DNA of 52,599 nt from REEB95 sp035648735 (GTDB lineage: Bacteria; Pseudomonadota; Alphaproteobacteria; ATCC43930; CGMCC-115725). The notes beneath the pieces are model-generated. The model did no database searches, had not been told where the DNA came from, and was given only the letters and a program-made list of their open reading frames with translations. The number at the start of each line of letters is the position of its first letter. Position 1 is the first letter of the stretch. Shown here piece after piece: positions 44,442 through 52,436 of this stretch. A program made the position numbers and the translations under genes. Location of the stretch: assembly GCA_035648735.1 (NCBI GenBank), contig DASRKX010000048.1:1-52599 (forward strand), given 5' to 3'.

Positions 44442-45179
44442 TTAGGTCCGCGACATGATGGTGCCGAACCACCGCTTGACGCGGTCCAGCAACCCGAGTT
44501 GAGCGTCGTCGTTTGCGGTCGGCATCGCGGCCGTTGACGTACTCGCAGCGGGAGTTGTCGGCCCTGGAATCGCCTCGGCCTTGCCGCCGTTCAGGTATTT
44601 GACGAACTCGTCATACGGCAGATCGCCCACGACCTTGACGCCGTTGACGAAGAAGGTCGGGGTCGAATCGATGCCGTAGCGGTTCTGGGCGATAAGCCGG
44701 GAAACGGTGACGCTGTCCGCCAGCTTCTGGTCGGCGGTGCATTTGTCGAACGCATCCTGGCTCATGCCGCCGAGGCGTGCGGTGCGCGCCAGCGCTCCTT
44801 TGACATTGGAGGACATCGCCCAGCTGCGTTGGCTCTTGAACAGCGTATCGATAAACGGGAAGAATTTGTCATTCGGGAAGCAGCGCGCGATCGTCGCCGC
44901 GAGCACCGACGACTGGTCGAGCGGATAGTCGCGGAACACCAGCTTGGCCTTGCCCGTGTCGATCCATTCCGCCTTCACCTTGGGGAGCGTCTCTTCGTCG
45001 AAGGCGGCGCAATGCGGGCAGGTGAGCGAGGCGTATTCGAAGATCGTGATCGGCGCCTTCGGATCGCCGAGGATTCGATCGTCGCTTTGGATGCTCGGCA
45101 ATTCGGCACGCGCCGTCTCGGGGGCAATGAGCGATGTCGCGACGGCGATCGCGGCAAAAAACAGCCAACTCTTCCGCAT
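44442..45179 (-). CDS. DsbA-family thiol:disulfide oxidoreductase
   Basis: A 245-residue exported thioredoxin-fold protein. A signal peptide ends near TARA-EL (residue 25). The active site is CPHC (Cys54-Cys57) in FEYASLTCPHCAAF, as in DsbA-like oxidants, and the cis-Pro loop is STPTFFVNG. A helical insertion separates these. The C-terminal ~45 residues are Ala/Thr/Pro-rich and end in RWFGTIMSRT. It likely forms or isomerises disulfides in periplasmic proteins. Placement next to smc is conserved in Alphaproteobacteria, without a known functional link. Confidence 0.93.
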   Translation of the reverse strand: MRKSWLFFAAIAVATSLIAPETARAELPSIQSDDRILGDPKAPITIFEYASLTCPHCAAFDEETLPKVKAEWIDTGKAKLVFRDYPLDQSSVLAATIARCFPNDKFFPFIDTLFKSQRSWAMSSNVKGALARTARLGGMSQDAFDKCTADQKLADSVTVSRLIAQNRYGIDSTPTFFVNGVKVVGDLPYDEFVKYLNGGKAEAIPGPTTPAASTSTAAMPTANDDAQLGLLDRVKRWFGTIMSRT

Positions 45180-45268
45180 ACACGCGACTCCACTGAAACT
45201 TCGGCCGGATGCTAGGGCCTGTTATCCGCCAATTCAAGCAAAGCACAGCATTCGAGTCGCGGATTCCT

Positions 45269-45790
45269 TCAGGATTTGCGCGCGCCGAGGATCTTCTCCC
45301 CCAGGCTTTTGAGCGCGTCGCGCAACGCGTCGTTTTCAATCCCGGCCAGGCGCTGATCGAGCGCCGAATGCTCCGCCGCGTCGAGCGGGCGCGCCGGGGG
45401 GGCGGCGCGCCGCGCGTCGCGCGGCAGCGGCCCCTGCACCAAAGCGAGGCGGGCCACCGCGCGGTAGCCGAAAAAAGCGTTGATGCGCTCGAGAATCTGC
45501 GGCTCACGGTGCTGCGCGATCAAAGCGAAGGCGGGCTCGACGCGCGCGCGCAGCGTGCCGTCCTGGCGCTGCCGCCCGGCGAAGCTGAGTTTCTCCGGCA
45601 TGAGGTTCCGCGCCAAATCCTCGCCGACGATGGCTGGCCATTGGGCGACGAGCTGGGCCTCGCCGAAGCCACGCTTGCCGAGCACCGGCCGGGCGATGGC
45701 CGGCAAATTGGCGGCCAGCGCGCGCATGCCGCCGCGCCGGTCCGTGCCGAAGCCGGCTGGCTTGTTCGGGGTCGCTGGCTTGTCAGTCAT
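45269..45790 (-). CDS. DUF721 (DciA-like) protein
   Basis: A 173-residue protein with the DUF721 domain, seen in RALAANLPAIARPVLGKRGF and LVAQWPAIVGEDLARNLMPEKLSF. DUF721 includes DciA, the loader of replicative helicase DnaB in bacteria lacking DnaC; a DciA role is therefore plausible but the C-terminal extension (DALRDALKSLGEKILG) differs among groups. The ATG at 45788-45790 is preceded by GGGAGGCG, a good Shine-Dalgarno sequence. It diverges from mutY with a 35-bp gap, so the two must share a compact promoter region. Confidence 0.85.
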   Translation of the reverse strand: MTDKPATPNKPAGFGTDRRGGMRALAANLPAIARPVLGKRGFGEAQLVAQWPAIVGEDLARNLMPEKLSFAGRQRQDGTLRARVEPAFALIAQHREPQILERINAFFGYRAVARLALVQGPLPRDARRAAPPARPLDAAEHSALDQRLAGIENDALRDALKSLGEKILGARKS

Positions 45791-45825
45791 GTCGCCTCCC
45801 GCTGGCGCGCATGGCAGGATAAGGC

Positions 45826-46989
45826 GTGACTTCGCTCCCGTCGATTCCGGATCCCTTGCGCGTCGTGCTGCCGGGGCGGCTCCTTGCCTGGTACGACCGG
45901 CACCGCCGCGTCCTGCCATGGCGCGTGCGTCCCGGCGAGACGCCCGATCCCTATCGCATCTGGCTCAGCGAGATCATGCTGCAGCAGACCACTGTGGCGA
46001 CGGTCGGACCTTATTTCGCCCACTTTCTGGCACGCTGGCCCGACGTCGCGGCGCTGGCGCGCGCCCCCCTCGACGACGTGCTGCATGCCTGGCAGGGGTT
46101 GGGCTATTACGCACGGGCCCGCAACCTGCACGCTTGCGCGCGAGACGTCGCGGCACGAGGCGGCCGCTTCCCCGACACCGAGCCGGGTCTGCGCGCGCTG
46201 CCCGGCATCGGCGCCTATACCGCGGCGGCGATTGCCGCCATCGCCTTCGGTCACCAGGCCTCGGCGATTGACGGCAATGCCGAGCGCGTCATTGCCCGCC
46301 TCGCGGCGGTGAAGACGCCGCTGCCGGAAGCCAAGCCGCAATTGCGGACGCTTGCGGCAACACTCACACCCATCGCGCGGCCGGGCGATTATGCCCAGGC
46401 GTTGATGGATTTGGGTGCGACGATCTGCACGCCGCGCAAGCCCAAATGCCCGCTCTGTCCATGGCGCGCGGCGTGCCGGGCGCGTGCGCTCGGCATCGCC
46501 GAAAGCCTGCCGCGCCGGCGCGCCAAACCGGCCAAGCCGCGGCGCTACGGCGTCGTCTTCTGGGTGCTGGGCGCCGGTGGCGGGGTGCTATTGCGGCGCC
46601 GGCCGGAAAAGGGGTTGCTCGGCGGCATGATGGAAGTGCCCTCCACCGCCTGGCGGGCGTCGCCGTGGCGCGACGCCGAAGCGGCGCGGGCGGCGCCGTT
46701 CCGGGCGCGCTGGCGACCGGTTGCGGGCGTCGTGATGCACAGCTTCACGCATTTCGATCTTGAGCTGCGCATCCTGACGGCGTCTGTCCCCGGCCGCCCC
46801 GGCCGCCCCGGCCGGCACGGCATCTGGGTCGCGCCCGACCGCTTCAAGGATTACGCGCTGCCGACGGTGATGAAGAAGGTCATCGTCTGGGCGCGGAAAG
46901 GGGCGCCCGCCCCCGCCGTCAGGCGCCCGAGCCGGCCTCGGCGCGGAATTTCTGGCGCAGCACGTCGATCGATACCGGCCGCCCCTTGA
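45826..46989 (+). CDS. mutY: Adenine DNA glycosylase MutY
   Basis: Base-excision enzyme that removes A mispaired with 8-oxoG. The 387-residue protein has the EIMLQQTTVATV motif with catalytic Glu49, the HhH segment LPGIGAYTAAAIAAIAFG, catalytic Asp149 in AIDGNAERV, and the [4Fe-4S] cluster Cys201, Cys208, Cys211 and Cys217 (C-X6-C-X2-C-X5-C). A C-terminal NUDIX-like 8-oxoG recognition domain contains MHSFTHFDLELRI and a (GRP)3 insertion. Start GTG at 45826. The last 71 bp run antisense into the end of ccrM, encoding a basic Arg/Pro-rich tail unlikely to be conserved. Confidence 0.95.
   Translation: MTSLPSIPDPLRVVLPGRLLAWYDRHRRVLPWRVRPGETPDPYRIWLSEIMLQQTTVATVGPYFAHFLARWPDVAALARAPLDDVLHAWQGLGYYARARNLHACARDVAARGGRFPDTEPGLRALPGIGAYTAAAIAAIAFGHQASAIDGNAERVIARLAAVKTPLPEAKPQLRTLAATLTPIARPGDYAQALMDLGATICTPRKPKCPLCPWRAACRARALGIAESLPRRRAKPAKPRRYGVVFWVLGAGGGVLLRRRPEKGLLGGMMEVPSTAWRASPWRDAEAARAAPFRARWRPVAGVVMHSFTHFDLELRILTASVPGRPGRPGRHGIWVAPDRFKDYALPTVMKKVIVWARKGAPAPAVRRPSRPRRGISGAARRSIPAAP
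46788..46814. repeat. Three perfect 9-bp tandem repeats within mutY
   Basis: CCCCGGCCG is repeated three times without change, encoding Gly-Arg-Pro triplets in the MutY C-terminal domain between the recognition strand HFDLEL and the final YALPTVMKKV segment. Unit length is a multiple of three, so copy-number change would keep the frame. Confidence 0.85.
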
Positions 46990-48043
46990 CGTCGACATGC
47001 CAGAACGCCCAGCCGTTGCAAGCTGTGGCGCCTTGAATTTCAGCCGCCACTTTGTGAATCGAGCCCTTGGTCTCAGCGGAGATCACGGTGCCGTCGGCGC
47101 GTACCTTGGCGGTCCAGCGTCGCGCGGCGTCGAACAGCACGTCGCCCGGCTTCAACAATCCGCTTTCGATCAAGGCGCCAAACGGCACGCGTGGCTCGCC
47201 GCGCTTCTCCGCCGTCGCCAAATGCTCGGACGGCGCGACCCCGATCGCGGCGACGCGCTGGCGCGCGATCTTGGCGTATTCCTTGTCGCGCTCGATGCCG
47301 ATGAAGCGCCGGCCGAGCCGCTTCGCCACCGCGCCGGTGGTGCCGGTGCCGAAGAACGGGTCGAGCACCAGGTCGCCCGGCTTGGTCGCGGCGAGCAGCA
47401 GGCGGTGGAGCAGTGCCTCGGGCTTCTGCGTCGGGTGCGCCTTCTTGCCGTCGCCGCCCTTCAGCCGCTCGGGGCCCGCGCAGAGTGGAAACAGCCAATC
47501 GCTGCGCATCTGCACGTCATCGTTGAGCGACTTCATGGCCTGGTAGTTGAAGGTGTAGCGGCTGTCGCGCGACTTGGCGCACCACAGCAGCGTCTCATGC
47601 GCGTTGGTGAAGCGCCGGCCGCGGAAATTCGGCATCGGGTTGGTCTTGCGCCAGACGATGTCGTTCAGCATCCAGAATCCAAGATCCTGCAGGATCGTGC
47701 CGACGCGAAAGATGTTGTGATAGGAGCCGATGACCCACAATGCGCCATCGGGTTTCAGCAAGCGGCGCGCTGCGCTTAGCCAGTCGCGCGTGAAGCGGTC
47801 ATAGGCGGCGAAATCGGCGAATTTATCCCACGCCTCGACGACGCCGGCGACGCGGCTCTGGTCGGGCCGATGCAACTCGCCGCCGAGCTGCAGATTGTAG
47901 GGTGGGTCGGCGAATATCAGATCGACGGAGCTCTCCGGCAGTCGCGCCATCAGCTCGACGCAGTCGCCGCATAGGACCTCGCCCAGCAACTCGCCGGTCG
48001 AATCGCCCGGCGGATCGCCGGGAATTACGCGCGTTTCCCCCAT
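46919..48043 (-). CDS. ccrM: Cell-cycle DNA adenine methyltransferase CcrM (GANTC)
   Basis: Beta-class N6-adenine methyltransferase. The 374-residue protein has the catalytic DPPY (residues 46-49), the SAM-binding motif FFGTGTT (230-236) and HPTQKPEALLHRLL between them, closely following the CcrM pattern. A ~100-residue C-terminal domain (from LIESGLLKPGDVLF to IDVLRQKF) is the RAMA-type region specific to CcrM. CcrM methylates GANTC at the end of replication and controls cell-cycle transcription in Alphaproteobacteria. GANTC specificity is inferred from family. Its last 71 bp overlap mutY in antisense. Confidence 0.96.
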   Translation of the reverse strand: MGETRVIPGDPPGDSTGELLGEVLCGDCVELMARLPESSVDLIFADPPYNLQLGGELHRPDQSRVAGVVEAWDKFADFAAYDRFTRDWLSAARRLLKPDGALWVIGSYHNIFRVGTILQDLGFWMLNDIVWRKTNPMPNFRGRRFTNAHETLLWCAKSRDSRYTFNYQAMKSLNDDVQMRSDWLFPLCAGPERLKGGDGKKAHPTQKPEALLHRLLLAATKPGDLVLDPFFGTGTTGAVAKRLGRRFIGIERDKEYAKIARQRVAAIGVAPSEHLATAEKRGEPRVPFGALIESGLLKPGDVLFDAARRWTAKVRADGTVISAETKGSIHKVAAEIQGATACNGWAFWHVDVKGRPVSIDVLRQKFRAEAGSGA

Positions 48044-48105
48044 TCGGCTCCCCGCCGCGGGCGCGTGGGCGCCCGAACCCCAATCGGCGGAGCATCGCCG
48101 ATGCC

Positions 48106-48153
48106 GAGTCGTGGTGTCAATAAGTTTGTGGAGTCAATGGGTTAGTCGGATTC
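48106..48153. promoter_or_regulatory. ccrM upstream region: three GANTC sites and an 11-bp tandem repeat
   Basis: GANTC occurs at 48106-48110 (GAGTC), 48131-48135 (GAGTC) and 48149-48153 (GATTC), all 63-110 bp before the ccrM start. Two direct repeats, GTGGTGTCAAT (48111-48121) and GTGGAGTCAAT (48128-48138), start 17 bp apart; on the minus strand they read ATTGACWCCAC, each including a -35-like TTGAC. In Caulobacter, GANTC methylation in the ccrM leader represses the gene, so autoregulation is plausible here. No clear -10 was identified. Confidence 0.6.
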
Positions 48154-48765
48154 GCTAGAATTTAACTCTAAGGCAAGCTGCAAGGGCGCAAAAGACCGCC
48201 GGTGATGCGGCGTCGGGCCGAGTGTGAGCAGCGCCGCGCGATGCGCCTCGGTGCCATAGCCGACATTGGTTTCCCAGCCATAGCCGCGATAGCGCATGGC
48301 GAGCTGCCGCATCAGCCGGTCGCGCGTCACCTTGGCGATGATCGAAGCGGCGGCGATGGAGAGCGACAGGCCGTCGCCGCCGACCACCGTGCGCGACGGG
48401 CAGGGCAGCTCCGGCGCGATATTGCCGTCAATCAGCGCGAGCTGGGGTACCGCCGGCAGCGCCGCCAGCGCACGGCGCATCGCCAGGAGCGACGCCTGCA
48501 GGATGTTGATGCGATCGATCTCGCCGACCGACGCGGCGCCGATGCCGATGCGGGCGCAGCGCCACAGCTGCTCGGCATAGTTTTCGCGCTCCGCGCGGTC
48601 GAGCTTCTTCGAATCGTCGATGCAGTGGCGCAAGCCCCGCGGCAGGCTCGCGGCCACGAGGATCACCGCCGCGGCGACCACCGGACCGGCGAGCGGCCCG
48701 CGGCCAGCCTCGTCGATGCCGCAGACGAGTCCTCCGCATTCCCGTTCGAGCGCAAAATCGGGCAT
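48142..48765 (-). CDS. rnhB: Ribonuclease HII
   Basis: Removes RNA from RNA-DNA hybrids and single ribonucleotides from DNA. The 207-residue protein has the type-2 signature CGIDEAGRGPLAGPVVAAAV near the N-terminus, DDSKKL, the central LIDGN and a late SIIAKVTRDRLM, carrying the DEDD acidic residues. The ATG at 48763-48765 was chosen because family proteins start shortly before the DEAGRG motif; the open frame extends 54 bp further. It ends 98 bp upstream of ccrM, a neighbour it keeps in many alphaproteobacteria. Confidence 0.96.
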   Translation of the reverse strand: MPDFALERECGGLVCGIDEAGRGPLAGPVVAAAVILVAASLPRGLRHCIDDSKKLDRAERENYAEQLWRCARIGIGAASVGEIDRINILQASLLAMRRALAALPAVPQLALIDGNIAPELPCPSRTVVGGDGLSLSIAAASIIAKVTRDRLMRQLAMRYRGYGWETNVGYGTEAHRAALLTLGPTPHHRRSFAPLQLALELNSSESD

Positions 48766-49019
48766 GGCGACAGAAGACACCAATGCCCACCCCCAGACAA
48801 CAAGCCGATGTCGCAACAAGGAGCGAATCGTCGGGAAAAGACGAGACTTCCCTTGATGTGGGTTAACGGCTAGTGTCCGGACAACACCGGCCGTGACGCG
48901 ATGTGCGCCGGTGAGAAATCGTCAGCGTGACATTCAGTACGCTCGGCGCAAAACCGTCAGCCCCATAAAAATAACAAAAGGGACTACGTGAAATCCCAGA
49001 TACCGGGGCGGGATATCTT
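48766..49019. other. Non-coding gap between rnhB and a small rightward gene
   Basis: This 254-bp divergent gap should hold both genes' promoters. It contains a perfect 10-bp palindrome TGTCCGGACA (48874-48883), a TTAAC element just before it, and an AT-rich stretch (48961-48980) of the sort found near promoters. No convincing -35/-10 pair, tRNA or terminator was recognised. Confidence 0.5.
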
Positions 49020-49226
49020 ATGCCTAATTATCGGTGTTATTTTGTCCGCGAAGACGGTTCGATCTTCGCTGTGGAAACCCTTGCCGCGGAGAACGACAAG
49101 AAAGCCGTCGCCGACGCCGCCGTCCTTTTCACGAATCGGCGGAACAACGCGGCAAGCTTCGAGCTCTGGCATCTCCAGCGGTTCATCTATCGCCACAAGC
49201 CCGACAAGAAGAAGGGCGACCGCTAG
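49020..49226 (+). CDS. Small conserved-looking hypothetical protein
   Basis: A 68-residue protein beginning MPNYRCYFVREDGSIFAVE. I recognise this as resembling small uncharacterised alphaproteobacterial proteins that start with a PxYRCYF-type strand followed by a short helix, but I cannot name a family or function. The sequence reads as a compact alpha/beta domain (two strands, a helix DKKAVADAAVLF, then FELWHLQRFIY) with a basic tail KPDKKKGDR. A weak GGGA precedes the ATG. The stop overlaps the convergent radical SAM gene by 4 bp. Confidence 0.65.
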   Translation: MPNYRCYFVREDGSIFAVETLAAENDKKAVADAAVLFTNRRNNAASFELWHLQRFIYRHKPDKKKGDR

Positions 49227-50332
49227 AACAGGCTGAGCTGTGCCTTCGATTTGGGCGGCGCTAAGAATTTCGTCGTGTCGAGCCGCCAGATTCGGCCGCG
49301 GCTGAGATTGAGCTGGAGCCGCTTGCAAGCGGTCTCGAAGCGGATGCGCAGCATTTCGGCATAAGGGCCGCTGCCGACCATCCGCTTGCCCCATTGCGCG
49401 TCGTAGTCCTTGCCGCCGTGGCTTTCGCGCACCAGCGACATGACATGCTTCGCCTTGTTCGGCGCGTGCGCGTGGAGCCATTCGATGAAGAGCGGCGCCA
49501 CTTCGAGCGGCAGCCGCAGCATCGTGTAGCCGGCGCCGAGCGCGCCGGCGGCGGCTGCGCGCTCCAGGATCGCTTCCAATTCGCTATCGTTGAGCGCCGG
49601 GATCATCGGCGCCGCCATGACGGATGTCGGCACGCCCGCCTTGGCGAGCGCCGCCATCGCCTCGAGCCGACGCTCCGGCGTCGCGGCGCGCGGCTCCATG
49701 GCGCGCGCGAGCTTGCGGTCGAGCGTCGTCACCGACAGCGCGACTGCGGCGAGCTGCTCGCGTGCCATGGCGGCGAGGAGGTCGATGTCGCGCTCGATCA
49801 GCGCCGATTTGGTGACGATGGTCACCGGGTGCTTGAATCGGTACAGCGTCTCGAGGATGCCGCGCATAATGCCGAATTTGCGCTCGGCCGGCTGATAGGG
49901 GTCGGTGTTGGTGCCGAGCGCGATCGGTCGGCAGCGATAGGAGGGCTTGCTCAACTCCGCCGCCAGCAGCGCCGGAGCGTCCGGCTTGGCGAAGATGCGG
50001 CTCTCGAAATCGAGGCCCGGCGACAATCCCAGATAGGCGTGTGTCGGGCGCGCGAAGCAGTAGATGCAGCCGTGCTCGCAGCCGCGATAGGGATTGATCG
50101 AGCGGTCGAAGGGAATGTCCGGCGAATCGTTCCGCGTGATGATGGTGCGCGTGCTGTCGCGCGCATAAACCGTGTCGAGCTTCGGCGGCGGCTCGTCGGC
50201 GATGCCCCAGCCGTCGTCGAAGCCCTCGCGTTTCTCCGGCTCGTAACGCCCGGTGGCGTTGCTGACTGCGCCGCGCCCCTTGTGCGGCCGGGGGGAACCC
50301 AAGGGGCCGAGACCATGAGAGGTGTCGTCCAT
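49223..50332 (-). CDS. PA0069-family radical SAM protein
   Basis: A 369-residue radical SAM enzyme with the [4Fe-4S]-binding CxxxCxxC in GCEHGCIYCFARPTH, preceded by the PFDRSINPYRG context typical of the PA0069/SplB-like group. Other family features are GRGAVSNATGRYE near the N-terminus and IALGTNTDPYQPAERK. Some relatives are thought to act in DNA-lesion or stress functions, but the reaction is unknown. The ATG at 50330-50332 was chosen because family conservation starts soon after; in-frame ATGs at 50362 and 50398 would add 10 or 22 residues. None has a strong Shine-Dalgarno sequence. Confidence 0.88.
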   Translation of the reverse strand: MDDTSHGLGPLGSPRPHKGRGAVSNATGRYEPEKREGFDDGWGIADEPPPKLDTVYARDSTRTIITRNDSPDIPFDRSINPYRGCEHGCIYCFARPTHAYLGLSPGLDFESRIFAKPDAPALLAAELSKPSYRCRPIALGTNTDPYQPAERKFGIMRGILETLYRFKHPVTIVTKSALIERDIDLLAAMAREQLAAVALSVTTLDRKLARAMEPRAATPERRLEAMAALAKAGVPTSVMAAPMIPALNDSELEAILERAAAAGALGAGYTMLRLPLEVAPLFIEWLHAHAPNKAKHVMSLVRESHGGKDYDAQWGKRMVGSGPYAEMLRIRFETACKRLQLNLSRGRIWRLDTTKFLAPPKSKAQLSLF

Positions 50333-50435
50333 GGCGATATCATATGTCCGCTCAGTGAACATATCAAGAACACGTTCCTCGGGGGTCAAACGATCCATAC
50401 CGAAGGAATCCGCGACTCGGCGCGGAAGTTGCGGC

Positions 50436-50981
50436 CTACGGGGTGCGGCGCAGATGTTCCTGGAGGCGGGGCATCAGCTCGACCAAATTGCAGGGCCGCT
50501 GCCGGTTGTCGAGCTGGTGCTTGATGATGTCTTCCCAGCCGTCGCGGCAGGCGCCGGGCGATCCGGGCAGCGCGAACAGATACGTCCCGCCGGCGACGCC
50601 GGCGGTGGCGCGGCTCTGGATCGTCGAGGTGCCGATCTTGGCGTAGCTCAGCATATGGAAGGCGATGGAAAATCCGTCCATCCGTTTTTCGAACAGCGGC
50701 TCGATCGCTTCCGGGGTGACGTCGCGCCCGGTAAAACCGGTGCCGCCTGTCGTGATGATGGCGTCGATGTCGGGATCGGCAATCCAGCGCTTGAGGATGA
50801 TGCGGATGGCGTCGACGTCGTCGACGATGATCTCGTGCGCCGCCAGGACGTGACCGGCAGCCACGATCCGCTCCGCCAGCAGCGTGCCGGATTTGTCATC
50901 CGCCAGCGAGCGGGTGTCGGAAATCGTCAGCACCGCGATGCCGAGCGGCACGAATAGCCTGGAGTCGTCGATGGAAGACAT
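50436..50981 (-). CDS. moaB: Molybdenum cofactor biosynthesis protein MoaB
   Basis: A 181-residue MoaB/MogA-family protein that adenylylates molybdopterin or binds it during molybdenum cofactor synthesis. Motifs are AVLTISDTRSLADDKSG near the N-terminus, the molybdopterin-binding ITTGGTGFTGRDVTPEAI and a late FALPGSPGACRDGW. The start is the ATG at 50979-50981; a TTG two codons upstream is the alternative. No other moa genes are in the window, so it stands alone, next to the IS element. Confidence 0.94.
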   Translation of the reverse strand: MSSIDDSRLFVPLGIAVLTISDTRSLADDKSGTLLAERIVAAGHVLAAHEIIVDDVDAIRIILKRWIADPDIDAIITTGGTGFTGRDVTPEAIEPLFEKRMDGFSIAFHMLSYAKIGTSTIQSRATAGVAGGTYLFALPGSPGACRDGWEDIIKHQLDNRQRPCNLVELMPRLQEHLRRTP

Positions 50982-51081
50982 GGACAATCACTCTCTCTTT
51001 GCCACACGTAAAACGTCATCCTGAGAGGCTGTGAATCTTTGGATTCAGGTTGCGCGGAGAGGATGAGCGTGATTCGTTTGT

Positions 51082-51101
51082 AGCAGCGATTTGGAGCTGC
51101 T
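51082..51101 (+). promoter_or_regulatory. Hairpin covering the transposase ribosome-binding site
   Basis: AGCAGC (51082-51087) and GCTGCT (51096-51101) can pair around an 8-nt loop that contains most of the GGAG Shine-Dalgarno sequence (51093-51096), with the ATG at 51105. Such structures commonly keep transposase translation low. Function is inferred from position. Confidence 0.45.
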
Positions 51102-51104
51102 GCG

Positions 51105-52436
51105 ATGTCCGACGAAGAGCTTTTTGGCGATCTTCCGGTTCAGAAAATGTCGCGGGCGTTTGATTTGGGCCGGCCGCGGCTGCGGGAACCGGTGCGCGAT
51201 CAGATTGAACTACGTGCGGTGGACCTCGACCGGCTAATTGGAATGGACCACCCTGTGCGGGTGATCTGGGATTACGTCCGGGGGCTCGACCTTCGAGCTT
51301 TGGAGCAATCCGTGCAGGCGCGGGAACATACGCCGGGGCAGGCTCCGGTCAGCCCGCGATTGCTGCTGGCGCTTTGGCTTTACGCCACCAGCGAAGGAAT
51401 CGGGAGCGCGCGGGCGCTGGCGCGGCTGTGCGAGAGCCATGACGCCTACCGTTGGCTATGCGGCGGCGTCAGCGTGAATTATCACGGACTTGCGGACTTC
51501 CGGACCGCGGATCCAGACTTACTTGATCGGCTGCTGACCGAGAACGTCGCGACATTGTCCGCGGCAGGCGTGATCAGTCTCGAGGAAGTGGTGCAGGACG
51601 GCGTGCGGGTGCGGGCCTCGGCTGGCGCAGCCTCCTTCCGGCGCCGCAAGACGCTGCACAAGGAATTAAAGAAGGCACAGCGCCGGGTTGCGCATCTCAG
51701 GCAGGAGGTGAGCGATGACCCGGACGCCAGCAACCGTCGTATCCAGGCGGCCGGTGAGCGGGCGGCGCGTGAGCGCGAGGCCCGCGTTAGCGCAGCGCTT
51801 GCCAAGCTTGCGCAGATCGAAGCCGAGCGGGAGCGGCGGGCTAAGACCAACAAAAAGCAGGTTGCCAAGCAGAAGGAACCCCGGGCCTCGACCACTGACC
51901 CGCAGGCCCGCATCATGAAGATGGCCGACGGAGGCTATCGGCCGGCCTACAATTGTCAGCTTGGCACCGTGGCGGAGGGGCAGATCGTGGTCGCCGTCGA
52001 AGCGACAGCCGTCAGCTCGGATCGCGGTTTAATGCCGCCGATGCTCATGCAGATCGAACGGCGCCATGGCCGCAGGCCCAGACGTTACCTCGTCGATGGC
52101 GGCTTCAACAAGAATGACGATACCGAATGGGCTGCTGGCATCGGCGTCAACGTGTATGGCCCACCGATCCGCAGCAAGCACAACACCGACCCCTATGCAC
52201 CGCGTCGCGACGATGGCCCTGGCGTTGCCGCCTGGCGCAGACGCATGAAGAGCCCACACGGCAAGGCCGTCTACAAGCGGCGCAGCATGGGCGAATGCAT
52301 CAACGCCCGATTCCGGCAATGGAACCTCCGCCAGTTCGTCGTGCGCGGTCGCCTCAAGGTCCAGGCCGTGCTGAGCATGTTCGCTCTCGCCAACAACATC
52401 CTGCAAGGCCACCGTCTCATCCAAGCGGCCGCTTGA
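51105..52436 (+). CDS. IS1182-family transposase
   Basis: A 443-residue DDE transposase. The N-terminal region has RDQIELRAVDLDRLIGMDHPVR and SPRLLLALWLYA, typical of IS1182/IS5-like enzymes. Candidate catalytic residues are Asp165 (VVQDGVRVRA), Asp331 (YLVDGGFNK) and Glu397 (SMGECINARFRQW). A charged coiled-coil insertion occupies about residues 182-258 between the first and second catalytic Asp. No frameshift or stop interrupts it, so the element may be active. The ATG follows GGAG by 8 nt. Confidence 0.93.
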   Translation: MSDEELFGDLPVQKMSRAFDLGRPRLREPVRDQIELRAVDLDRLIGMDHPVRVIWDYVRGLDLRALEQSVQAREHTPGQAPVSPRLLLALWLYATSEGIGSARALARLCESHDAYRWLCGGVSVNYHGLADFRTADPDLLDRLLTENVATLSAAGVISLEEVVQDGVRVRASAGAASFRRRKTLHKELKKAQRRVAHLRQEVSDDPDASNRRIQAAGERAAREREARVSAALAKLAQIEAERERRAKTNKKQVAKQKEPRASTTDPQARIMKMADGGYRPAYNCQLGTVAEGQIVVAVEATAVSSDRGLMPPMLMQIERRHGRRPRRYLVDGGFNKNDDTEWAAGIGVNVYGPPIRSKHNTDPYAPRRDDGPGVAAWRRRMKSPHGKAVYKRRSMGECINARFRQWNLRQFVVRGRLKVQAVLSMFALANNILQGHRLIQAAA

